The notes below the pieces were generated by a model. That model made no database searches and had not been told where the DNA came from. It saw only the letters and a list, made by a program, of their open reading frames with translations. A program made the translations under genes and the position numbers. DNA of 64,000 nucleotides from Legionella sp. (lineage in GTDB: Bacteria; Pseudomonadota; Gammaproteobacteria; Legionellales; Legionellaceae): NCBI GenBank assembly GCA_031291095.1, contig JARLJR010000135.1, positions 1 to 64,000 of the forward strand, in the 5' to 3' direction. Below are positions 18,216-27,053 of the stretch, one piece after another; within the stretch, counting starts at the first letter, position 1, and every line of letters starts with the position of its first letter.

Positions 18216-18989
18216 TTACTCTGGGTATCTGAATAGGTGATTGGCAGACGCTTGGACCGTTGGCATGATAATCATTTGTTCTATATCAACGTGTTGCGGC
18301 CGTGTAATGCAATAGAGAATTGCATCAGCAATATCTTCAGCTACCAAAGGATGGAAGCTGCTGTAAAACTCTTTAGCTCTTTGTTTATCATTCCAGCGTA
18401 CTTCACTAAATTCAGTTTCCACAGCTCCTGGAGCGATTTCCGTAACCCGAATTGGACTTCCCAATAAATCCAGGCGCATTGATTTTGAAATAGCATGTAC
18501 GGCATGTTTTGTTGCCGCATAAACATTACCATTAGGATAACATTCATGACCCGCAATAGAACCAATATTGACTATATGTCCTCTGCCACGAGCCATCATC
18601 ACCGGAATAACGGCACGACTTACATAAAGTAGCCCTTTAATATTCGTATCAATCATCGTATCCCAATGCTCTTCAATTCCTTGCTGTAACGGCAAGGTAT
18701 CCAGCGCTAAGCCAGCATTATTGATTAACACATCTATTGCTTTCCATTGGCTGGGTAAAGAGGATAATTGTTTGATCACTTGTTCATGATCACTCACGTC
18801 TAAAGTTAAGACGTAATGTTCCTTACCTGATTCTTGAGTTAATTGCTGCGTTAATGCCTCTAAACGCTCTGTACGACGAGCAGCCAATATCAATTGAGCC
18901 CCTTGTCCTGCACAATAATGGGCACAGGCTTGGCCAATGCCACTCGATGCACCGGTGATTAAAATAATTTTATTCTCTAATAAATTCAT
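18216..18989 (-). CDS. Short-chain dehydrogenase/reductase (YdfG-like)
   Basis: A 257-residue classical SDR with TGASSGIGQA (nucleotide binding), NNAGLAL, active-site serine in NIGSIAGHE and YAATKHA (Tyr/Lys). The C-terminal VEIAPGAVETEFSEVRW resembles the NADP-dependent YdfG/serine dehydrogenase group. The substrate is not determined. It lies downstream of a phosphoribosyltransferase gene on the same strand (58-base gap). Confidence 0.88.
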   Translation of the reverse strand: MNLLENKIILITGASSGIGQACAHYCAGQGAQLILAARRTERLEALTQQLTQESGKEHYVLTLDVSDHEQVIKQLSSLPSQWKAIDVLINNAGLALDTLPLQQGIEEHWDTMIDTNIKGLLYVSRAVIPVMMARGRGHIVNIGSIAGHECYPNGNVYAATKHAVHAISKSMRLDLLGSPIRVTEIAPGAVETEFSEVRWNDKQRAKEFYSSFHPLVAEDIADAILYCITRPQHVDIEQMIIMPTVQASANHLFRYPE

Positions 18990-19047
18990 TGTTTATAATC
19001 CTTAACTGCATGTTTTGAAATTTCTATGCGTCTTTTATTAGCAGTTC

Positions 19048-19692
19048 TTAGTGGGTAGAACTTAATGTACTCATCAAATGCATGACTTCTTCATCGGAAG
19101 TCTGGCTAAAATCATCATACCATAACCCAACGGCATAAAAATTAGCTGGCTGTAATGGGCAAATTATTTTGTTAACTAGACTTGCCATTTCCGTACAAGT
19201 AGACCGTGCAGCAACGGGAACTGCCACAATAAGTTCCACTGGATTTCTTTGTTTTAATGCGGCAATTGCAGCGCGCATGGTATAACCCGTAGCAATCCCA
19301 TCATCAACCACAATAATGGTTTTTCCAGTAAGCTGCAGAGAAGATTTATTCGCTCGATAAACCTTATCACGACGTTCTAATTCCCGCTCTTCCTTCTGCA
19401 ATACCTCATCAATTGCGCTGCTGTTGATATGCAGTCCATGAACCACATCCTCATTAAAAACCACGACACCCCCGGACGCAATGGCACCCATGGCATATTC
19501 TTCATGTCCAGGAACACCTAATTTACGCACAATAAAAATATCCATCGGTAAGGAAAGTTTTGTTGCAATTTCATAGGCAACTGGCACCCCCCCTCGGGGT
19601 AATGCCAATACAATACTGTTCTCTTTTACTGCATAGTCATGCAACAAGTCAGCGAGAACCTGTCCGGCTTGCTGCCTATTCGCATAATTCAC
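19048..19692 (-). CDS. Phosphoribosyltransferase-domain protein
   Basis: A 214-residue protein with the PRPP-binding loop IIVVDDGIATGYTM and an N-terminal LALPRGGVPVAYEIA segment typical of stand-alone PRTase-like proteins such as the erythromycin-esterase neighbour family. The base substrate is unknown. It may be co-transcribed with the downstream SDR. Confidence 0.85.
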   Translation of the reverse strand: MNYANRQQAGQVLADLLHDYAVKENSIVLALPRGGVPVAYEIATKLSLPMDIFIVRKLGVPGHEEYAMGAIASGGVVVFNEDVVHGLHINSSAIDEVLQKEERELERRDKVYRANKSSLQLTGKTIIVVDDGIATGYTMRAAIAALKQRNPVELIVAVPVAARSTCTEMASLVNKIICPLQPANFYAVGLWYDDFSQTSDEEVMHLMSTLSSTH

Positions 19693-19951
19693 CGTTTGGC
19701 TCCTTGAAATTACTCCCTTAATTCAAAGTTTAGTATATGCCTTCACCGGTACAGGCGATGATATCAACTCGAAGAATGTACATGGTATCCCGAACGCAAC
19801 ATTGGCGTTATGAATAAATGTAATGCCACTTTCAGGAGATCCTTCGTCGTAAACTCCTCAGGATGACGTACCTTCGTTGAGTTGACAAACGCTTGAACTC
19901 ACATTGTGCTATATTTGATCAATGGATTGGTAACAAGGAAGAGATCAAACT

Positions 19952-21883
19952 ATGAACATCACTGAAAAGATCATTCATGCCCATTTGCTGGATGGAAAAA
20001 TGGAAGCAGGCAAAGAAATTGCCTTAAAAATAGATCAAACCTTGTGCCAAGATGCAACAGGTACTCTAGTTATGCTTGAATTGGAAGCTATCGGATTAGA
20101 GCGCACCAAGGCAGAAGTTTCGGTACAATATGTCGATCACAATTTGATTCAAGAAGATAATAAAAATCCTGATGATCATCTTTTCCTTGAAAGCGCTGCA
20201 AGACGTTATGGCCTTTACTTTAGCCGACCAGGAAATGGAATCAGCCATGCGGTACACATGCAAAACTTTGGTCTCCCTGGAAAAACACTCACCGGTTCTG
20301 ACAGTCATACCTGCGCCGCAGGTTCTATGGCCATGTTGGCCATCGGTTCAGGCGGCCTGGAAGTCGCCATGGCTATAGCGGGCTATCCTCTTTACATCAA
20401 AATGCCTAAAGTACTTGGTGTTAAATTAACAGGGAAACTGCCAGATTGGGTCAGCGCTAAAGACGTAATCCTGGAAATGCTGCGCCGCTACGATGTTAAA
20501 GGTGGTGTTGGTTACGTTATTGAGTACTATGGCGAAGGAGTCAAACATCTTAGCGCCATGGACAGACACGTTATCGCCAATATGGGTGCTGAACTGGGGG
20601 CCACATCAACCTTGTTTCCTTCTGATGAAATAACCAAAGAATTTTTAAAAAGCCAAGGACGTGAACAGGATTGGTCCGAGCTAAAAGCAGATGAGGGTGC
20701 CACTTATGATAAAAATGATGAAATAGATTTATCGTCTCTAGTCCCCCTCATTGCCAAACCAACCAGCCCAGGCAATGTAGTCCCGGTTTCAGAAATTGCA
20801 GGCGAAGAAATTTATCAATCCTATATTGGCTCCTCAGCGAATCCTGGTTATCGCGACTTTGCCATCGCCGCACAAATAGTAAAAGGAAAAACATTAAAAC
20901 CTAATATTTCCCTGGATATTAATCCCAGCTCGCGTACGATTTTAGAAGAGTTAGCACAAGAGGGACATTTAGGAAGTTTAATTCATGCGGGGGCCCGGAT
21001 TCACCAAGCGGGATGCAATGGCTGTATTGGTATGGGACAAGCCCCGGCTACCGATAAAAACAGTTTACGTACAGTGCCTCGTAATTTTCCAGGCCGTTCT
21101 GGAACCATGGAAGATAAAGTCTTTCTCTGCAGTCCAGAGACCGCCGCCGCTTCAGCATTAATGGGCGTCATTACCGACCCACGCACCTTAGACATGCCTT
21201 ATCCCAAAGTGAGCTTACCTCATAAAAGTGTGGTAAATCGTGCCTGTATTGAAGGGCCCTTGCCCTTATCAGAAGCCCAAAAGATTAAGCTGCTTAAAGG
21301 GCCTAATATTGTGTCCTTACCCGAGTTAGAGCCCTTACCAAAATCATTAAAAATCCCGGTATTGTTGATTGTGGGAGATAATATTTCTACTGATGAGATA
21401 TCCCCAGCCGGAGCCAAAGTACTGCCTTATCGTAGTAACATTCCTAAAATTAGCGAATTTACTTACACTCATGTCGATTCCGACTATGTGGAGCGCACCA
21501 AAAAACACAAGAAAGGTCATGTGATTATTGGTGGTGAAAATTATGGTCAAGGCTCCAGTAGAGAGCATGCGGCTTTAGCACCGCGCTATTTGGGTTTATG
21601 TGCCGTAATTGCGAAGAGTTTTGCGCGGATTCATTGGCAAAATTTAATTAATTTTGGCATCTTGCCTTTAGTATTTAAAAATCCCAAGGATTATGACGCA
21701 ATTAAATTAGATGATGAGGTAGAAATTAGTAGCCTGCCTGCCCTTCTGGATAAAGAGCAATTCACCATAAAAATTAATGGCAAGGAGATTGAAGTACAGC
21801 AAAGTATTTCTCCTCGGCAGAAGGAGTTATTGGAATTGGGCGGGTTGATTAATTGGGTGAAGCAGGATTTGAAGAAACAATAG
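19952..21883 (+). CDS. Aconitate hydratase (short, mitochondrial-like form)
   Basis: A 643-residue aconitase that interconverts citrate and isocitrate. The 4Fe-4S ligands are Cys in GSDSHTCAAGS and the pair in GCNGCIGMG. The C-terminal swivel domain has GDNISTDEISPAG and NYGQGSSREHAAL. It is shorter than AcnA (about 890) and AcnB (about 860) and closest in length to the archaeal/mitochondrial-like group. The upstream GGAAGAG supports the start. A GCAATGACG-family repeat fragment follows it. Confidence 0.92.
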   Translation: MNITEKIIHAHLLDGKMEAGKEIALKIDQTLCQDATGTLVMLELEAIGLERTKAEVSVQYVDHNLIQEDNKNPDDHLFLESAARRYGLYFSRPGNGISHAVHMQNFGLPGKTLTGSDSHTCAAGSMAMLAIGSGGLEVAMAIAGYPLYIKMPKVLGVKLTGKLPDWVSAKDVILEMLRRYDVKGGVGYVIEYYGEGVKHLSAMDRHVIANMGAELGATSTLFPSDEITKEFLKSQGREQDWSELKADEGATYDKNDEIDLSSLVPLIAKPTSPGNVVPVSEIAGEEIYQSYIGSSANPGYRDFAIAAQIVKGKTLKPNISLDINPSSRTILEELAQEGHLGSLIHAGARIHQAGCNGCIGMGQAPATDKNSLRTVPRNFPGRSGTMEDKVFLCSPETAAASALMGVITDPRTLDMPYPKVSLPHKSVVNRACIEGPLPLSEAQKIKLLKGPNIVSLPELEPLPKSLKIPVLLIVGDNISTDEISPAGAKVLPYRSNIPKISEFTYTHVDSDYVERTKKHKKGHVIIGGENYGQGSSREHAALAPRYLGLCAVIAKSFARIHWQNLINFGILPLVFKNPKDYDAIKLDDEVEISSLPALLDKEQFTIKINGKEIEVQQSISPRQKELLELGGLINWVKQDLKKQ

Positions 21884-21885
21884 CT

Positions 21886-21926
21886 AAAAACATAGTGGCG
21901 AAGCAACCCAAGAATTCGAAGCACGG
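21886..21926. repeat. Partial GCGAAGCAA-type dispersed repeat
   Basis: CATAGTGGCGAAGCAACCCAAGAATTCGAAGCACGG just after the aconitase stop matches the left arm of the repeat at 17098-17140 (GTGACGAAGCAATCCAGGAGTTCGAA). Only one arm is present. Confidence 0.55.
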
Positions 21927-21981
21927 TGAGCGCTCAATCAAGAGAGATTCCCATTGATTCTACAACCGCAACCCGCTCTTA

Positions 21982-22917
21982 TTAATCAAATGGCAATTTA
22001 GGTCCTAAAGGAACTATTTGCGTGGGGTTAATGGTTTTATGGCTGTAATAATAGTGCTGTTTAATTTGTAAAAAATTAACCGTTTCGCGTACGCCTGGAT
22101 GATGATACAAACGTTCCAGGTAGGATTGAATGGCTTTGTAATCGCTAATGCGTTGCTTGTTGGTTTTAAAATGACTGTAATATACCGCATCAAAACGGAT
22201 GAGGGTGGTAAAAAAGCGCCAGTCGGCTTCGGTTAATTGCTCCCCAACCAGATATTGGTGTTTTGCTAAATGCAGCTCAAGTTCATCCAACAAGGTAAAT
22301 AAGTCATGATAGGCAAGCTCATAAGCCTCTTGAGTGGTTGCAAAACCGCATTTATAAACTCCATTATTAATTCCGTTATAAATACGGTCATTCAACGCAT
22401 CAATTTCTGCGCGTAGGGGCTTGGGATAAAAATCCTGGGAGTCTCCAGTAAGTGAGTTAAAGGCTTCATTAAATTGGCGAATAATTTCTGCCGATTCATT
22501 ATTTATAATCGTTTGCTCTTTTTTATCCCATAAGATGGGAACCGTAACTCGACCAGTGTAATCAGGATGCGCTTTAAGATAAATTTCGTATAAATAGCGC
22601 AATCCATAAAGCCTGTCTCCTGTAGCATCCATTCCGGTTTTAAACTCCCATCCATTCGCCAACATGTGTGGATGGACAATAGAAACGTCGATGTACTCAT
22701 CGAGTTTTTTGAGTTTTCTGAAAATTAAGGTGCGATGAGCCCAGGGACAGGCTAAAGATACATACAGATGATAACGTCCCTTTTCTGCAGGAAAACGAGC
22801 ATTAGGCTCATGACTAATTGCTGAACGAAACTGGGTAGGCTCGCGTTTAAATGCGCCTTTAGTTTTCTCGGTATCATACCAAACATCCTGCCATTTCCCA
22901 TCAACCAAAAGTCCCAT
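21982..22917 (-). CDS. Glutathionyl-hydroquinone reductase (Xi-class GST, YqjG-like)
   Basis: A 311-residue thioredoxin-fold transferase. The catalytic cysteine is C57 in SLACPWAHR, followed by the conserved DVSIVHP and, in the C-terminal helical domain, LTEADWRFFTTLIRFD and YYSHFK. Family members reduce glutathionyl-(hydro)quinones with glutathione. It ends convergently with the aconitase gene. Confidence 0.92.
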   Translation of the reverse strand: MGLLVDGKWQDVWYDTEKTKGAFKREPTQFRSAISHEPNARFPAEKGRYHLYVSLACPWAHRTLIFRKLKKLDEYIDVSIVHPHMLANGWEFKTGMDATGDRLYGLRYLYEIYLKAHPDYTGRVTVPILWDKKEQTIINNESAEIIRQFNEAFNSLTGDSQDFYPKPLRAEIDALNDRIYNGINNGVYKCGFATTQEAYELAYHDLFTLLDELELHLAKHQYLVGEQLTEADWRFFTTLIRFDAVYYSHFKTNKQRISDYKAIQSYLERLYHHPGVRETVNFLQIKQHYYYSHKTINPTQIVPLGPKLPFD

Positions 22918-23118
22918 GATTCATTCCTTATACATTCCGTAAAATAATATTTAGTTATTATAGTTTGATTTCAGTTCCTTAGTTAGTCTGCTATTGCTCA
23001 TTTGCTAATACTGCTGCTAATATCATTATTTTCGCAGAGATCATTCAGTAAGATACGACAACCATTTCCCTTTCTGTTGCAAAACATAGTGAAAACACAC
23101 CTAACTAAGGATAGACAG

Positions 23119-23580
23119 ATGAATAGGACTTCATTCAAGAATATGATATTAATGGCTCTGATTTTTGCCACAAGCTCAGCGACTTGGGCGCAAGAACTGG
23201 CTCAATTATCAATTGATGCGATTAGCATTAACAGTGGTGTTGTTGCCAGCCGCCCATGCCCAAAAAAGATACAGGGCAATTGCCCTGCCGGCGTTCCCAG
23301 TTCGTGCATGATGGTATTTACCCCATCGGTTTTTTCTGGAACGCTGACCATTACCAATAACTCGGGTATGACCGCTTTAAATGTCACAACAAATCAGGCA
23401 TTTATTAGCTCTTACGACATTTTCCAATCCCCAGACACGGGCCTTGCCAGCATCGCTCCTCATACCTCGGGTACCTTAACCTTTTTTGCGAGTGGTTTAC
23501 CGATAAATCCACCGATCGAAGTCGAAGTTAAAGGCAGCAATACTTCATCAGCGTGCTTTAGTATCCAAGTACTCTCCTGA
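23119..23580 (+). CDS. Secreted beta-rich protein, unknown function
   Basis: A 153-residue protein starting MNRTSFK, with AAGG upstream. The signal peptide (about 1-25) ends ATWAQ. The mature chain has several cysteines (RPCPKKIQGNCPAG, SSCMM, SACF) and Ser/Thr-rich beta strands such as FSGTLTITNNSGMTAL, like a small immunoglobulin-type fold. The family is not recognised, although similar Legionella secreted proteins exist. Confidence 0.7.
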   Translation: MNRTSFKNMILMALIFATSSATWAQELAQLSIDAISINSGVVASRPCPKKIQGNCPAGVPSSCMMVFTPSVFSGTLTITNNSGMTALNVTTNQAFISSYDIFQSPDTGLASIAPHTSGTLTFFASGLPINPPIEVEVKGSNTSSACFSIQVLS

Positions 23581-23722
23581 TGGTTATATCGTCTATGCTC
23601 CAGTTCTCAATGAACTGGAGGTTGGCTCTTTAGATAAAATAAGGTAGACCTGGGGTTGATTTATCAAAAATTTTAGGGGATCCTTATCCCCCAACTTACG
23701 TCAATATTGTATGGAGAGAACA

Positions 23723-24205
23723 ATGACTCAAGCTATTCCAAATGGATTTCACACAATTACACCTTCTTTTATGTTTAAAAGCAGCAAGGCAGCCATTGAG
23801 TTTTACCAAAAGGCCTTTAATGCAGAAACCATAAGCTTTATGCCCAGTTTTGATGGCAAAGGTACAATGCATGCTCAACTTAAGATTGGCAACTCGATGA
23901 TCATGATGGGCGATGAGATGCCTGGTAATGAACAGTGCGCCAAAAGCGCGGAAACACTTGGCCACTCTCCCATAAGTATGTATGTTTACGTAGATGATAT
24001 TGATAGTGCATTTAAACAAGCAGTCGATGCTGGGGCTCAAGTAACCATGCCTATAGCAGACATGTTTTGGGGCGATCGCGTAGGTCAAATTAAAGACCCA
24101 TTTGGATACAGTTGGATGATAGCGACCCATACGGTTGATCTTAACAATGAACAAATTAAACAGCGTGCCGAAGAATTTTTCGCTGCCTGGCAAAACAAGA
24201 AATAG
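23723..24205 (+). CDS. VOC/PhnB-like glyoxalase-fold protein
   Basis: A 160-residue protein of the vicinal oxygen chelate superfamily with the PhnB-like pattern ITPSFMFKSSKAAIEFYQKAF, HAQLKIGNSMIMMGDE and DPFGYSWMIATH. The start at 23723 has GGAGAGAACA directly upstream. Members may bind metal or small ligands; no specific reaction can be assigned. It is followed seven bases later by an alpha/beta hydrolase gene, which suggests an operon. Confidence 0.85.
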   Translation: MTQAIPNGFHTITPSFMFKSSKAAIEFYQKAFNAETISFMPSFDGKGTMHAQLKIGNSMIMMGDEMPGNEQCAKSAETLGHSPISMYVYVDDIDSAFKQAVDAGAQVTMPIADMFWGDRVGQIKDPFGYSWMIATHTVDLNNEQIKQRAEEFFAAWQNKK

Positions 24206-24212
24206 AGTAACG

Positions 24213-25028
24213 ATGAACTACACTGATTTTGGCTATAGAATAAATCAAATTACTGCAGGCTCAGGACCTAACTGGCTCTTTTTGCCAGGCGGCCCTGGCT
24301 TGGGTTCGGAATATTTGAATGAGCTGTGTAACAAATTACAGCTTCCTGGGGCTATTTTTGTTCTAGACTTTCCTCAAGATGGAACCAATACTGCTCATGG
24401 AGAACTGGACCTAGAACGCTGGAAGTTGGGACTTATAGACCTGCTTCAGACGTTCACTAATCCCATACTGGTTACTCATAGTTTTTCAGGAATGCTCGTC
24501 ATGATGATGCCTGAGCTGGAACAACAGCTGTCAGGTTTAGTGCTAATGAACACAACGACTCAAAATACATTTTTCCCACAAATTAGCGCCATGCAAGAAA
24601 AGCATAACTTACCTGATCTTGTACCTGCAGCAGGCCAGTATCATTTAGACCCTTCAAATGAAACTTATAAAGAGTTTTGGCATACCTACAAGCATTATTG
24701 CTTTACTGCAGAAGAGCTCTCTGAAGGCGAAAAAATGATCCCTCTTTTTGCATTCAATAATGCAGCCTATTACTATGCAGTGGAACACTTTTATACTGAT
24801 TATGCATGCAAGTGGAGCCCTAAAACCATTCCAGCCATGACCATTGCTAGTGAACAAGATTACATTTGCCCACCACAAATTTTTCTTCATGATGAACGGT
24901 TTCAAAGCCCCAACATTATGAACAAGCTTATCCCCAATGCCGGCCACTGCCCTTGGGTTATTTGTTTTGAGCAGGTTCAGCAATGTTTTGATGATTTTGT
25001 TAAGGTGCTTGAACCTTTAAGCACGTAA
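24213..25028 (+). CDS. Alpha/beta hydrolase
   Basis: A 271-residue hydrolase with an oxyanion-loop LPGGPGLGSEY like proline iminopeptidases, a nucleophile elbow VTHSFSGML (Ser as nucleophile) and a late NAGHCPW histidine. The start at 24213 avoids overlapping the VOC gene; a longer reading begins at 24135. The substrate is unknown. Confidence 0.82.
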   Translation: MNYTDFGYRINQITAGSGPNWLFLPGGPGLGSEYLNELCNKLQLPGAIFVLDFPQDGTNTAHGELDLERWKLGLIDLLQTFTNPILVTHSFSGMLVMMMPELEQQLSGLVLMNTTTQNTFFPQISAMQEKHNLPDLVPAAGQYHLDPSNETYKEFWHTYKHYCFTAEELSEGEKMIPLFAFNNAAYYYAVEHFYTDYACKWSPKTIPAMTIASEQDYICPPQIFLHDERFQSPNIMNKLIPNAGHCPWVICFEQVQQCFDDFVKVLEPLST

Positions 25029-25030
25029 AA

Positions 25031-25054
25031 ACCTGGCTGCAAGCAACCAGGCTG
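25031..25054. repeat. Palindromic repeat copy 3, between convergent genes
   Basis: ACCTGGCTGC, AA, GCAACCAGGCTGC repeats the palindrome of 291-312 and 7669-7692. It fills nearly the whole 29-base gap between the hydrolase stop (25028) and the malic enzyme stop (25058), so it probably ends transcription in both directions. Confidence 0.7.
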
Positions 25055-25057
25055 CAA

Positions 25058-26764
25058 TTACTTACTTAATACATAGGGCTGATAAACAGGTTCCCAGATA
25101 CTGGCGGCAAGTTCTCGTTCAAATTCGGCTTCATTGACACGTGCCAGCCCTTCAGCGATCGCCTGCTTGCCCACTGCTTTTGCTACCGCCAAGCTAATAG
25201 AACGCAATGCAGATAATGGGGGTAAGAGATTTTCCGTCTTATCGTTTCGTGCTGGAGAACATTCTGCAAGCGCCAGTGCTGCTGCCTTGATCATGCCATC
25301 AGAAACATGTTTTGCCTGTGACGACATAATTCCCAAAGCTAAGCCAGGAAAAACATAGGAGTTATTCGTCTGATCAATATGATACTCTTTGCCCTTGAAC
25401 GTAACAGGCGCAAAAGGGCTGCCGGTGCCAATTAACGCTCGACCATCGGTCCAGTGGAGCAAATCTTCAGGGGTTGCTTCACAATGCGACGTAGGATTAG
25501 AGAGTGGGAAAATAACTGGACGCTCTGTATTTTGTGCCATGGTTCTTACGATTTCCTCAGTAAATGCCCCATACTGTGTAGAAACTCCAATCAAGGCGGT
25601 TGGCTTCACATTTCGAACCACATCAAGCAATCCGATTTCATCGCTATTGGAGAGCTGCCATCCATCAACTTCCGAACGTTTACGTATAAAGGCGTCTTGA
25701 GAAGGACTTTGACCTTTGCCCCCTTCAATCAACAGGCCATAACGATCCACCGCGTAGATACGCTCACTAGCCTCTTGCTCAGTTAAGCCCGCCTCAACCA
25801 TTGCAGCACGAATCAACTGCGCAATTCCCTGCCCGGTTCCACCAAAACCGAAGAAGACAACACGTTGCTCGCGTAAGGGTATGCCAGTGACATTAATCGC
25901 CGACAATAAAGTACCTGTTGCCATAGCTGCAGTACCTTGAATATCGTCATTGAATGTACAGAGCTGATTGCGATAACGGGCTAAAAATTTCGCTGCATTG
26001 CTACCAGCAAAATCCTCCCATTGCAACAAAATATGTGGCCAACGTCGTTTTACTGCAGAAACAAATGTATCAACAAATTCGTCATACTCTGCGCCACGAA
26101 TACGCTTGCTTCGCCAACCGATATACAAGGGGTCATTAAGTCGTTCCTCATTATCGGTTCCTACATCAAGTAAAATGGGTAAACAATACTTTGGATGAAT
26201 GCCGGCCAAGGCCGTGTACAAGGCCATCTTGCCAATCGGGATGCCCATCCCACCCGCACCTTGATCGCCAAGTCCTAAAATGCGCTCCCCATCGCTAACC
26301 ACGATGCATTTAATGGAATCATAACGCGGATGCTCAAAAATTTGCTCAATCTTATCTCTATTGGGATAACTAATAAAAAGCCCTCGGGGTTTACGGAATA
26401 CTTCGCTAAACTTTTGACAGCCCTCACCAACCGTCGGGGTGTATACAATAGGAAGCATTTCCTCAACATGATGAGCAATTAAAGAATAGAATAAAGTTTC
26501 ATTTGTATCTTGAAGATCACGTAGAAAACTGTACTTTTCCAATTGGGTTGGCAATTCGGAAAGTACTGCATAACGACGACGTTCTTGATCTCCCAAAGAA
26601 CCGATATGAGGCGGCAGCAAGCCATGTAAAGAAAATATATCGCGTTCTTCCTGAGTAAAGGCGGTACCTTTGTTTAACAGCGAATTATTTAATAGATCAT
26701 AGGCAGTTAATTTTGTTTCAATGCAGCCCTTTGAAGATTGTCGCTCTTGTTCTGAAGTGCTCAT
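25058..26764 (-). CDS. maeA: NAD-dependent malic enzyme
   Basis: A 568-residue oxidative-decarboxylating malate dehydrogenase producing pyruvate and NADH. Present are the malic N-terminal pattern VYTPTVGEGCQKF, ILGLGDQGAGGMGIPIGK, FNDDIQGTAAMATG and the Rossmann FFGFGGTGQGIAQLI. Length and sequence fit the SfcA/MaeA type. It is monocistronic and converges with the alpha/beta hydrolase gene. Confidence 0.93.
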   Translation of the reverse strand: MSTSEQERQSSKGCIETKLTAYDLLNNSLLNKGTAFTQEERDIFSLHGLLPPHIGSLGDQERRRYAVLSELPTQLEKYSFLRDLQDTNETLFYSLIAHHVEEMLPIVYTPTVGEGCQKFSEVFRKPRGLFISYPNRDKIEQIFEHPRYDSIKCIVVSDGERILGLGDQGAGGMGIPIGKMALYTALAGIHPKYCLPILLDVGTDNEERLNDPLYIGWRSKRIRGAEYDEFVDTFVSAVKRRWPHILLQWEDFAGSNAAKFLARYRNQLCTFNDDIQGTAAMATGTLLSAINVTGIPLREQRVVFFGFGGTGQGIAQLIRAAMVEAGLTEQEASERIYAVDRYGLLIEGGKGQSPSQDAFIRKRSEVDGWQLSNSDEIGLLDVVRNVKPTALIGVSTQYGAFTEEIVRTMAQNTERPVIFPLSNPTSHCEATPEDLLHWTDGRALIGTGSPFAPVTFKGKEYHIDQTNNSYVFPGLALGIMSSQAKHVSDGMIKAAALALAECSPARNDKTENLLPPLSALRSISLAVAKAVGKQAIAEGLARVNEAEFERELAASIWEPVYQPYVLSK

Positions 26765-27053
26765 ATATAAAGTCCTTTTAGAGGTAATCTTTTAACGATA
26801 AATGCTTACTCACTCCAGAATAAGCATAGATCAAATTTTATCATCTATTTCAAACCATAGATTTGTTCTAAAACATTATCGATGCTCTTTTGAGCGGTAG
26901 TAATCTCTGTTGCTGTTTGCACCGCAACTGATTTGCTTCTTTATAACAAATGACAGGAAATGACATGGTTTAAAATTGAACAAACATAAACCCCTTCTAT
27001 ACTTAAAGTTAAGTGAACCACTAAATTAAGGTGGTTGCCTTGAGGGGGATTAC

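Noticed and set aside
19830-19880. Possible further repeat (CCTCAGGATGACG) upstream of aconitase
   Set aside because: Too little similarity to the GCAATGACG family to call.
19880-19925. TTGACA followed by TATATT before the aconitase gene
   Set aside because: Spacing of 22 bases is too long for a sigma-70 promoter.
26985-27045. TTAA-containing sequence before the kinase gene as a PmrA box
   Set aside because: Spacing of the TTAA units does not match the known PmrA direct repeat.
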